Positions 1-6,304 of a stretch of DNA of 18,703 bases are shown here, one piece after another (position 1 is the stretch's first letter; each line of letters starts with the position of its first letter). The notes below the pieces were generated by a model. The model was given only the letters and a program-made list of their open reading frames with translations. It ran no database searches and was not told where the DNA came from. The DNA is from an uncultured Porphyromonadaceae bacterium (GTDB taxonomy: Bacteria > Bacteroidota > Bacteroidia > Bacteroidales > Muribaculaceae): positions 1 through 18,703 of the forward strand of contig CAMWLX010000021.1 of assembly GCA_947175225.1 (NCBI GenBank), in the 5' to 3' direction. Position numbers and translations under genes: made by a program.

Positions 1-313
1 TCTGAAAACAGGATTTATCGTATGGTTGATTCAAAGTTGCTTCCTTGGAGTAATAATATCAGACTTTTACTTCTATCGCTTTCATGGTTTGCATCCTTTT
101 TTCTTCGACCTGTTGGACCTCTAATTCAATAGCCATGACATTTCTGTCTCAAATAATCAATATTCGTTTCAATGTACTAAAATGAAGCGAAGGTATTGAA
201 GACAAAGCTATTGGTTATATAAGAACATATCTGGTCTATACGAAAAAGGTAATATAGCGCCTAATACCAAAATAAAATGTAAATTATTATATTATAATCT
301 TTACACAATAAAT
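1..313. other. Left-edge stretch with no supported gene
   Basis: Two plus-strand frames are open from the window edge, one to a TAG at 130-132 and one to a TAA at 119-121. Either could be the 3' end of a gene starting outside the window, but neither translation resembles a family I recognise, so no CDS is called. The remainder to 313 is AT-rich and probably holds the promoter of the 314 gene; a loose TATAATCTTTA lies at about 291-301 but does not match the Bacteroidota -7 consensus well. Confidence 0.4.
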
Positions 314-835
314 ATGACTGAAGACAAAATGAAATTTCCAAATACAGAAACTATCAGAAAGTCCATACTGAAGGCCATAGAATTGAATGACACCGAAGCA
401 GCACTGGAACTAATTGAATTCTGGGAATCCAAAATAAAAATGGAAAGGGATGAAAGTGTGATATTTTACCACACTAAGCTTCAAGTGCTCCTTAAATGTT
501 ATAATCAATTAAAGGATGCCAATGCTCGAGTAAAGTATCTGCATGACGCTATAGAAACAGGCAATAATCTCTTTACTTTAAACGAGATGGCAGGCTTTCC
601 AATGGATGATGAGGTACAAAGCATGTGGTATACATTGGTGGACCTTTCAGCACAATTCGTTGCATACTATTTGGAAGAAGCATACGATGAAAATTATGAA
701 GGTGACGATTGCGAGGAGTCAGATTTTGATAATTCTTTTGGCATTTTATCAGAAGCTATTTGGGCAAGAATAGGAAAAGTCAATTTACCAAAATTCAAAG
801 CTTCTAATTCTCGCTTGGATTTCTTGACCGTTTGA
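314..835 (+). CDS. Hypothetical helical protein, 173 aa
   Basis: I do not recognise this protein. It is predicted to be mostly helical, with an N-terminal half (about residues 10-90) of amphipathic helices that read like a degenerate TPR-type repeat, for example the run KAIELNDTEAALELIEFWES. A very acidic patch follows near residues 125-142 (repeated E and D), then a short basic tail. There is no signal peptide or membrane segment, so it is probably cytoplasmic. A second ATG lies five codons downstream (329) and could equally be the start. It stands alone, 139 bases before the next gene. Its small size, acidity and position among other small orphan genes would fit an immunity or accessory protein, but that is only inference. 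Confidence 0.7.
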   Translation: MTEDKMKFPNTETIRKSILKAIELNDTEAALELIEFWESKIKMERDESVIFYHTKLQVLLKCYNQLKDANARVKYLHDAIETGNNLFTLNEMAGFPMDDEVQSMWYTLVDLSAQFVAYYLEEAYDENYEGDDCEESDFDNSFGILSEAIWARIGKVNLPKFKASNSRLDFLTV

Positions 836-974
836 AGAAATTGCGTGTGAAATAGTGTGGCTGCTCCGCGTTTTATCAGTGATAGAAATTTTCACATTAT
901 GTTTTAAGGTAATGATGTGCAAGATTACATATAAAATTGAAAATAAATCAACTATCAAATAATCTCCAAAAAAT

Positions 975-1361
975 ATGGAAGAACTTATATACACAGATGT
1001 CGAATATCGTAAAGATGAAGACGGCTTTGATGAAAAGTGGGTCTATGTTCCAGCTCTTGGTGAATGGATGACGGAAGACGAATTTTACTATCAAAAGTCA
1101 TGTTATGATGCAGCAATGGGAGACGCTCAAGCTTATTGGGATGATCATAGTGATGATGATATTTACGATGATGACTACGAAGACGATGATGACTTTGAAG
1201 AAGACGAAGAGATCGATTATACAAATATGACTAGAGAGGAAGCTATGGAGGAGTATAACCGAACAGGTGTAAACCATTCAGAATATGATCTCAATGATTG
1301 GGACGATATCAATCGTCGTCTGGGTTATGATTTATCGGATTTTTTAAAAGGAATAAAATGA
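975..1361 (+). CDS. Highly acidic small protein, 128 aa
   Basis: No family is recognised. By my count about 45 of 128 residues are Asp or Glu against about 10 Lys or Arg, with the densest run at about residues 55-80 (stretches of DDD, DDDD and EEDEE). The N-terminal 50 residues are richer in aromatics (WVYVPALGEW, EFYYQ) and may form a small folded domain; the C-terminus contains NDWDD and a short hydrophobic end. No signal peptide or membrane segment. The stop overlaps the start of the next gene as ATGA at 1358-1361, so the two are translationally coupled and probably act together. Proteins this acidic include DNA mimics (anti-restriction type) and immunity proteins; the sequence does not decide between them. 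Confidence 0.75.
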   Translation: MEELIYTDVEYRKDEDGFDEKWVYVPALGEWMTEDEFYYQKSCYDAAMGDAQAYWDDHSDDDIYDDDYEDDDDFEEDEEIDYTNMTREEAMEEYNRTGVNHSEYDLNDWDDINRRLGYDLSDFLKGIK

Positions 1362-1915
1362 ATAAGGAATTTATAGGAAAGAAGAGATACTATCTCGATG
1401 AACATCCTGAAAAATTTGTAGATGCGCGTGTTTATGTGATTGAGACACGTAACTCCGAATATTTTACAGCTGTGTTGGAAGATGGGAATGCATATAGAGT
1501 AGAGTTTTTGGCTCCCATGTGTGATGAACTTCCGGATGTAGAATCATTCACGGATCTGGAAGGACGGCTATTCATAGAGTTTCAAGCCAAAACGACTGAG
1601 AATATAAGTTTCTTTGACCGCAAGTCGAATAATGTAGGAACAGGTCAAGTAACTGCAGTAAAGATCAAAAATCAAGTTTATTATATTGGACAATTCATTT
1701 CTGAACGATCTTTCAAGTATAAATGCAAAGGATGGGATTATTCAAGAGAATCCGGAGACCATCTCGTTATTCTTATGCATCCCGGTAAGATTACCTCTCC
1801 GATAGTATCTTGTGCGGCTTCTATACTGGGTCTGAATAATAAAGTGGAGATAAACGTTCTAAAAAATGACTACTTTGAGATACACTGTTGTATGATTCCT
1901 GAAAAGTTGATGTAG
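1358..1915 (+). CDS. Hypothetical protein, 185 aa, coupled to acidic partner
   Basis: Not recognised. The sequence alternates hydrophobic and polar residues (YFTAVLEDGNAYRVEFLAP; GQVTAVKIKNQVYYIGQF), suggesting a mostly beta-stranded protein, perhaps two small beta-barrel or OB-like halves around residues 20-80 and 95-130. It has five cysteines without a CxxC pattern, and no signal peptide or membrane segment. The start ATG lies inside the stop of the upstream acidic gene (ATGA), which fixes the start and argues for a two-protein unit. Its near-neutral to basic stretches, unlike the strongly acidic partner, would permit a direct pairing. A hairpin sequence follows its stop at 1937-1984. Confidence 0.72.
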   Translation: MNKEFIGKKRYYLDEHPEKFVDARVYVIETRNSEYFTAVLEDGNAYRVEFLAPMCDELPDVESFTDLEGRLFIEFQAKTTENISFFDRKSNNVGTGQVTAVKIKNQVYYIGQFISERSFKYKCKGWDYSRESGDHLVILMHPGKITSPIVSCAASILGLNNKVEINVLKNDYFEIHCCMIPEKLM

Positions 1916-1936
1916 AGCAAAGCAACATAATAAAAA

Positions 1937-1984
1937 ATGGAAGTTGAAGTCCCACTCAACATTAGTGTTGACATCAACTTCCAT
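1937..1984. repeat. Perfect 11-bp inverted repeat with nested inner stem
   Basis: ATGGAAGTTGA (1937-1947) is answered by TCAACTTCCAT (1974-1984). Inside the loop, TCAAC and GTTGA form a second 5-bp stem around ATTAGT. On the plus strand no T-run follows, so it is a poor intrinsic terminator for the 1358 gene. Read on the minus strand the hairpin is followed by six Ts (the A-run at 1932-1937), as in a terminator, although no minus-strand gene enters from the right. It may end or separate transcripts between the 1358 and 2061 genes. Confidence 0.6.
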
Positions 1985-2060
1985 AATATCTCAAATTATC
2001 ATTATTCAAAAATCTTCTTAATTCCGCTAAGTTTAACAAATTATTGAATACATAAAAGAC

Positions 2061-2681
2061 ATGGAAAATCTCGAAAGATCGACTTCAAAATATCGTAATC
2101 GATATTATAGGTCCTCTCTTATTGACTGTGACACTTGCTTAGGTTCTGGCAAGATTGATTGCACTGTATGCGAGGGCTCAAGAGAGTGTCAGGCTTGTAA
2201 TGGATCAGGTGAATATACTTGTAGAAGCTGTGATGGTATAGGGAATTGTAACCTTTGCCACGGAAAGGGAAAAATCGAATGTAAAAAGTGTGATGGTACT
2301 GGCGAAAGGACATGGACATGCAGTCGTTGTAATGGGGATGGCCTTTGTTCTAAATGCGCAGGTGACGGCGCTATTTGGGGAGGACATTCTTATGTGTACA
2401 CTTGCTCGGTATGCGGCGGCAGTGGTAATTGTGAAAGATGTGAAGGATCCGGGCAAGAGACTGTAGAATGCAGAACTTGCTATGGTTCGGGAGAAATTGA
2501 GTGTTTTCGATGCGAGGGAGATGGTAGATGTACGAAATGTGAAGGAGATGGTACTTTTGAATGCAGAAAGTGCGAAGGGAAGGGTGAATGCTCTCGCTGT
2601 AATGGTCGAGGTTTTTTTAGATGTCAAGACTGCAAAGGGAAAGGGGAATGTATAGTTAATTCTGACTATAATTCATTTTAA
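2061..2681 (+). CDS. DnaJ-type zinc-finger array protein, 206 aa
   Basis: From about residue 23 to 198 the protein is a near-continuous array of 16 CxxC motifs, 15 of them in the form CxxCxGxG typical of the DnaJ cysteine-rich domain (CDTCLGSG, CNLCHGKG, CSVCGGSG, CKKCDGTG and so on). Paired, they could bind about eight zinc ions, whereas DnaJ itself has four motifs and two zincs. There is no J domain with HPD, no C-terminal peptide-binding domain, no signal peptide and no membrane segment; only a short basic N-terminus (SKYRNRYYRSS) and a short tail. The family suggests a chaperone-like or scaffold role by protein or nucleic-acid binding, but the function is unknown. It sits alone, between a hairpin and the IS remnant, upstream of the TerY-P operon; a link to that operon is not shown. 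Confidence 0.85.
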   Translation: MENLERSTSKYRNRYYRSSLIDCDTCLGSGKIDCTVCEGSRECQACNGSGEYTCRSCDGIGNCNLCHGKGKIECKKCDGTGERTWTCSRCNGDGLCSKCAGDGAIWGGHSYVYTCSVCGGSGNCERCEGSGQETVECRTCYGSGEIECFRCEGDGRCTKCEGDGTFECRKCEGKGECSRCNGRGFFRCQDCKGKGECIVNSDYNSF

Positions 2682-2738
2682 GGTGGATATCAGCCTCACA
2701 AATTTCTCCAGAAAGTGTAACCTGAATCTACAGGTCTT

Positions 2739-2759
2739 ACTTCTGTTAATGCTTACGTT
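2739..2759 (+). repeat. Left copy of operon-flanking imperfect direct repeat
   Basis: ACTTCTGTTAATGCTTACGTT here matches ACTTCAGTTAATGCTTACATT at 15939-15959 in 19 of 21 positions, in the same orientation. The 12-base core GTTAATGCTTAC (2745-2756) occurs again at 15927-15938. The copies enclose the whole operon. They could be attachment-site or target-duplication relics, or ends shared by transposon debris; the left copy touches the stop codon of the ISAs1-type remnant. Confidence 0.5.
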
Positions 2760-2958
2760 AAAGCAGAATTTGGCCAATGCTTTTTGTTAGGACACCATTG
2801 CACAGGCGGTCACGTTCCATCCTGACGATCCGAAGTAGTCCCGGCCAGTCCTCATACATTCCCAATGGAGAAGAAGTGTTGTATCCATTACCGAACATAC
2901 ACGTTTCTCATAACGTCCATGGCCTTTCTCTTCCGTCGAATATGTCGACAGTAGTGTC
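2758..2958 (-). pseudogene. ISAs1-type transposase remnant, frameshifted
   Basis: Read on the minus strand, about 2955 down to 2862 encodes TEEKGHGRYEKRVCSVMD followed by about ten residues to a Trp. This matches the HGRIExR signature of the ISAs1-family DDE transposase. The reading then continues in another frame from about 2860 as YEDWPGLLRIVRMERDR and runs to a TAA at 2758-2760, matching the W-P-x-L-x-x-x-x-R-x-E-x-x-R segment that follows in the same family. Only this central piece survives, with at least one frameshift and no N-terminal or C-terminal part. The stretch is more GC-rich than its surroundings. A 79-residue plus-strand reading frame across the same bases is its shadow. The remnant indicates past mobile-element activity at the left edge of the operon. 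Confidence 0.72.
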
Positions 2959-3094
2959 GTGTTGTTGTAATACTATACAAGTATATAAACAATTATTCAC
3001 TAAATCGTTCTCATGATTAACTAAATCTAATATAAATTTCATGCTCTTTGCCCTATTTTTTATGAAATACCTTTTTTATTACGATAAAAATTAG

Positions 3095-3102
3095 TAATTT
3101 TG
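3095..3102 (+). promoter_or_regulatory. Bacteroidota -7 box TAATTTTG
   Basis: TAATTTTG matches the Bacteroidota sigma-ABfr -7 consensus TAnnTTTG and lies 28 bases before the ATG of the decayed XRE regulator. No clear TTTG -33 element is visible at the expected distance; a T-run (3072-3077) is there instead. It presumably drove the regulator gene and could now supply transcription running towards the operon at 3594, since I see no terminator hairpin between. Confidence 0.6.
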
Positions 3103-3129
3103 TGTCGAACGTATTATAATTATATTTAT

Positions 3130-3319
3130 ATGAAAAATATTAAAAGAATCAAAGTTGTTATAGTCGAAAAAAGAAAACCAACAAATGGCTTGCTCAAGAA
3201 TTTGGAAAAGACCAGTTACAGTAAGCAGATGGTGTACAGATTCTGTACAGTCAGATTAGCCCACAATGGTAATAATATTATATCTTCTTGAAGTAGACAT
3301 AAAGGTTTTCTATACTTAA
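3130..3319 (+). pseudogene. Decayed XRE-family helix-turn-helix regulator
   Basis: The pieces of a small Cro/XRE-type regulator common in Bacteroidota can be read across changing frames: RIKVVIVEKRK from the ATG at 3130, then TNKWLAQEFGKDQ about 3172-3213, then VTVSRWCTD about 3214-3245, and finally LLEVDIK about 3283-3303 with a stop at 3317-3319. Together they follow the usual order of the family (N-terminal strand, helix 2, recognition helix with SRWCT, C-terminal LLEVDI). At least two or three frameshifts separate them, so no intact protein is made; a continuous 63-residue reading frame from 3100 merely runs through the wreck. It lies directly upstream of the operon and behind a good -7 box, so it was probably its regulator or that of a neighbouring lost gene. 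Confidence 0.68.
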
Positions 3320-3321
3320 CA

Positions 3322-3573
3322 AAAAACAAAAATGAGATTGTAATAATAATAAAAACAGTATTTGATAAACACGAACATAGTATTCATAATAGCGTCAGAA
3401 CTTTGCGACGAATTAAGTTTATTCAAAAAAATACAACTGTAAAATACAATGACGAAGAAGAGTATGATGACTAATAATAACCAAAAGATTGGGAACGTGA
3501 ACTAGGTGAATCGTATTAAGATTATGCAGATCGACTGCAGGACCTTGAAGATTACATGGATTCGTTTGAATAA
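3322..3573 (+). pseudogene. Coding remnant interrupted by four TAA codons
   Basis: One frame reads as plausible protein from about 3322 (IIIKTVFDKHEHSIHNSVRTL region) through KYNDEEEYDD, then meets three consecutive TAA codons at 3472-3480. It continues in the same frame as PKDWERELGESY, meets TAA at 3517-3519, and continues as DYADRLQDLEDYMDSFE to a final TAA at 3571-3573. The amino-acid quality of the segments after the stops (acidic, amphipathic, ordered) argues for a former gene. Each internal stop sits beside or between tyrosine codons and differs from TAT by one base. No start codon is evident and I do not recognise the family. It ends 20 bases before the operon's first gene. Confidence 0.5.
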
Positions 3574-3593
3574 AACAATAATAAATTATTAGT

Positions 3594-4268
3594 ATGGCAT
3601 CATTAAATGACTTTATAATTCAAAAAGCACGTCAACTTCCTGTGATTGTCGCTGTAGATCGCAGTGGAAGTATGAGCAAGAATGGTAAGATAGAAGCTTT
3701 AAATCTTGCTCTTAAGAATTTTGTTAATTCTCTAAAAGAAGAGAAATCAGACAAAATTGAGATTCAGCTCGCATTGTATAGCTTTGGAGGGCGAGATGAA
3801 GTTTCTTGTGAAAATGAATTATCTCCTCTTTCCTGTATAGAATGCAAAGAGTATACTGCTTCTGGACGCACTCCTCTTGGTAGAACTATCAACGCAATAA
3901 AACAACTCATTGAGGATAGAACTAAAATTCCGTCAAGGGCATATGCTCCAACTGTTGTAATAATTACAGATGGAGAATCTACAGATGAAACAGCACAGGC
4001 ATTAGCATCATTTAAAAACGAAGGTCGCTCTTCAAAGGCTTATCGTATTGCCATGGCAATTGGAGATGATGCAGATATAGATTTTTTGAAATCTTTTGTT
4101 AGCGAACCTGAATATCTTGTAATGGGGGAAAGTGCTTCAGACATCAAACAATTTTTCAAGTTTGTTACTATGTCTGTCTCTCAACGCACACATAGCCTTA
4201 CTCCAGATTCAGTAAAACTTAGTGTTCAAAATGTACCAACTGATGACGATGACGAAATAATACTTTAA
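3594..4268 (+). CDS. terY: TerY-like von Willebrand factor A domain protein, 224 aa
   Basis: A single vWA domain fills the protein. The metal-ion-dependent adhesion site is complete: D22-R-S24-G-S26 in the DxSxS motif, T93 in ASGRTPLG, and D126 in VIITDGES. Length and motif order match TerY of the tellurium-resistance-associated families. TerY-type proteins are cytoplasmic and thought to act as metal-dependent binding scaffolds. In TerY-P systems they form a triad with a PP2C phosphatase and a kinase, which are exactly the next two genes here. The final residues are a short acidic tail (TDDDDEII). It is the first gene of an eight-gene operon; the next start follows after a single base. Transcription probably enters from the region of the decayed regulator upstream. 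Confidence 0.9.
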   Translation: MASLNDFIIQKARQLPVIVAVDRSGSMSKNGKIEALNLALKNFVNSLKEEKSDKIEIQLALYSFGGRDEVSCENELSPLSCIECKEYTASGRTPLGRTINAIKQLIEDRTKIPSRAYAPTVVIITDGESTDETAQALASFKNEGRSSKAYRIAMAIGDDADIDFLKSFVSEPEYLVMGESASDIKQFFKFVTMSVSQRTHSLTPDSVKLSVQNVPTDDDDEIIL

Positions 4269-4269
4269 T

Positions 4270-4947
4270 ATGTATAGCCATATTCTGACATCAATTATTG
4301 GAAGTCATCCAAACGTACAGGATGCAATCAAGTATTATGAAAGCGATGACTCAATTGTTGCTGTCGTTGCCGACGGACTTGGTTCGAGTAAAATGTCAGC
4401 TCATGGAGCCAGACTTATCTGTAGGTTAATGGTGGAGGAATTATCTAAAAAGAAGCCTCCTCTTTCACCTTCAGATATACTCAGTCCAAAGAAATGGCAA
4501 GAATATATAGAATCAAATAATTGCAACCTCGATGAGTTCTGTACAACATGTTCATTTGCGATAATTGACAAACTATCAAAGAATGTCTGTATTGGTCAAA
4601 TTGGAGATTCCCCTATTTTCCTTAAGTTGGATAATGATCCAGTCATTGAAATGCGACAAGAGAAAGAATTTTCCAATATAACAGACTCATTAGGTGGTAA
4701 GACCATAAAGTATTTTATTACCCATAACTATAAATTCAAAGATTCAGTCAGTGTGCTAGTTACATCTGATGGAATTGGAGATGAATTAAATAGTTCAAGT
4801 CTAGATTCTTTGTTTTTGTATTTAAGTTCAAAATATCAGCAGTTTACACCTAAATCGCGTTCTCGCAGATTCACTAAGGAAATGAAAGCAACAATCGCCA
4901 AAGTCAATCATGATGACAAATCGGCAATTTTTATTTGGTCAATATGA
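4270..4947 (+). CDS. PP2C-family Ser/Thr protein phosphatase, 225 aa
   Basis: A compact PP2C-type metal-dependent phosphatase. Motifs in order: AVVADGLGS with D35-G36, followed by a Ser/Gly/Ala stretch (SAHGARL); IGQIGDSP with D113; VTSDGIGD with D167; and a C-terminal HDDKSA with D215 and D216. These supply the usual acidic ligands for the two-metal centre, so it should be active. It has no membrane or sensor domain. In TerY-P triads this enzyme removes phosphate from targets of the partner kinase, or from the kinase or TerY themselves. It starts one base after terY, and its stop overlaps the ATG of the kinase as ATGA at 4944-4947, so the three proteins should be made in matched amounts. Confidence 0.9.
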   Translation: MYSHILTSIIGSHPNVQDAIKYYESDDSIVAVVADGLGSSKMSAHGARLICRLMVEELSKKKPPLSPSDILSPKKWQEYIESNNCNLDEFCTTCSFAIIDKLSKNVCIGQIGDSPIFLKLDNDPVIEMRQEKEFSNITDSLGGKTIKYFITHNYKFKDSVSVLVTSDGIGDELNSSSLDSLFLYLSSKYQQFTPKSRSRRFTKEMKATIAKVNHDDKSAIFIWSI

Positions 4948-6302
4948 ATGTTATAGATTCTTTTAGAAATAGTTATGAAATCATGTCAGAGATAGGAAAA
5001 GGATCACAGGGCTCAACCTATCTCTTAAAGGGAGGAAAATACATTGTTAAACTATTCAATAATGTAGTAAATCCTACTGAATTGAAAGCAAAGGTAAATT
5101 TCCTAAAGCGATTAGATTTGGACAAGGACGGTTTTGCCATACCATTAGAAGAAGTAACTCAGCCAAAGATCGGTTATATTTCTGAGTTCGCATCGGGCAT
5201 GGAACCGCTTACAATGCTGAAATGGTCTAATCAATCTGACGATTTGCAGAAATGGTTTATTGAGAGCGGCGGCTTGCTGAAAAGGTTACAAGTTCTTACT
5301 AAATTGGCAGAACGACTTAGGACCCTTCATTCAAAGGGGTTGATTTATTGCGACCTCTCACCTCACAATGTGTTTGTTTCATCAGAGGTTAAGAATAGTC
5401 ACGTATTTCTAATTGACCTAGACAATCTACGTTATCGTACAAGTCTACCCCTTAATATATATACTCCATTCTACGCTGCACCGGAACTGGTAAGATCAGT
5501 TTCTGCAAACAGCATGGAATCAGATTGTTTTTCATTTGCTATTATTGCGTATGAAATACTAACGTTTAATCATCCTCTCATTGGAGATTATGTAACTGAT
5601 GGAGAACCAGAATTAGAGGAGCAAGCTTTGTCTGGAAAACTTCCATGGGTTGAGCATTCTACAGATGAACTGAATCGTCGTTCGAGCGGAATCCCTTCGA
5701 CTTTCTTTATTACAGAAAGTCTTCGAGATCTTTTTAAACGTACATTTGAGGATGGGTTAAATGAACCGATTAAAAGACCTACAATCTCAGAATGGTGTAA
5801 GGGATTTTATAAAGCACTGAATGAGGTAATCAAATGCCCAGACTGTGGAATTCATTATCCTCATAGCAACTCTGGAGAATGTCCTTTTTGTGGAAAATCT
5901 TCTGATAGTATTATCAAAATACAGATGAAGCGATGGGAACGTCTTCAACGTTATGATAAGACAACCAATACAATACAGGAGCTTTTTGGTCTTGCACCTA
6001 TGGTTTTTGAAGAGATAATTATTGATAAATATACTACTAAATATATTAAAAATTCACATTTCTTGTTGCCAGGAAATCAAAATCATCCTGTAATGCAAAT
6101 TAAAGTGCTTGAATCGGATGGTGATGAAAAACTGGTAGAACTAATACCGAAAGATGTTACTTATTATGTGGCTCTTGATGGACAAGAAGTGTTTTATACA
6201 GATAAACCAAAAAAAATACGAGTAACAGGCAGGAAACATCGTGAGTTAGTTATCGGAATAACAAAACTAGATACTCCGCAACGAGTCTTAACCATTGAAT
6301 AA
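4944..6302 (+). CDS. Ser/Thr protein kinase with C-terminal zinc ribbon, 452 aa
   Basis: A eukaryotic-like protein kinase: Gly loop GKGSQGSTY, the lysine of YIVKLF, catalytic loop YCDLSPHN with D137 and N142, a DLD (D158-L-D160) in place of DFG, and an APE-like YAAPEL. A four-cysteine zinc ribbon follows (C298, C301, C313, C316), then a beta-rich C-terminal domain of about 120 residues. No transmembrane segment. This build is that of the TerY-P triad kinase. I chose ATG 4944 because it forms an ATGA overlap with the phosphatase stop; an in-frame TTG at 4935 would add three residues but is less likely. Numbering is from ATG 4944. The next gene starts two bases after its stop. Probable role: phosphorylating system components on a signal sensed with TerY. 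Confidence 0.9.
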   Translation: MNVIDSFRNSYEIMSEIGKGSQGSTYLLKGGKYIVKLFNNVVNPTELKAKVNFLKRLDLDKDGFAIPLEEVTQPKIGYISEFASGMEPLTMLKWSNQSDDLQKWFIESGGLLKRLQVLTKLAERLRTLHSKGLIYCDLSPHNVFVSSEVKNSHVFLIDLDNLRYRTSLPLNIYTPFYAAPELVRSVSANSMESDCFSFAIIAYEILTFNHPLIGDYVTDGEPELEEQALSGKLPWVEHSTDELNRRSSGIPSTFFITESLRDLFKRTFEDGLNEPIKRPTISEWCKGFYKALNEVIKCPDCGIHYPHSNSGECPFCGKSSDSIIKIQMKRWERLQRYDKTTNTIQELFGLAPMVFEEIIIDKYTTKYIKNSHFLLPGNQNHPVMQIKVLESDGDEKLVELIPKDVTYYVALDGQEVFYTDKPKKIRVTGRKHRELVIGITKLDTPQRVLTIE

Positions 6303-6304
6303 AT

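Noticed and set aside
112..192. Minus-strand frame of about 25 codons starting MAIELEV near 136
   Set aside because: Too short, no context and overlapped by other open frames; no support for expression.
841..900. Possible terminator from TGTGAAAT and ATTTTCACA
   Set aside because: The arms are 8-9 bases with a bulge and a loop of over 30 bases, and no T-run follows.
2061..2681. CRISPR-like or tandem DNA repeat in the cysteine-rich gene
   Set aside because: The periodicity comes from the protein motif CxxCxGxG; codons vary between units and there are no spacers.
2722..2734. CTGAATCTACAGG matches the reverse complement of 15850-15862 in 12 of 13 positions, suggesting inverted ends
   Set aside because: The match is short, partly palindromic in itself and not at matching distances from the direct repeats; likely chance.
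2777..3016. 79-residue plus-strand reading frame
   Set aside because: It is the antisense of the transposase remnant; the minus strand gives the recognisable family motifs and this frame gives none.
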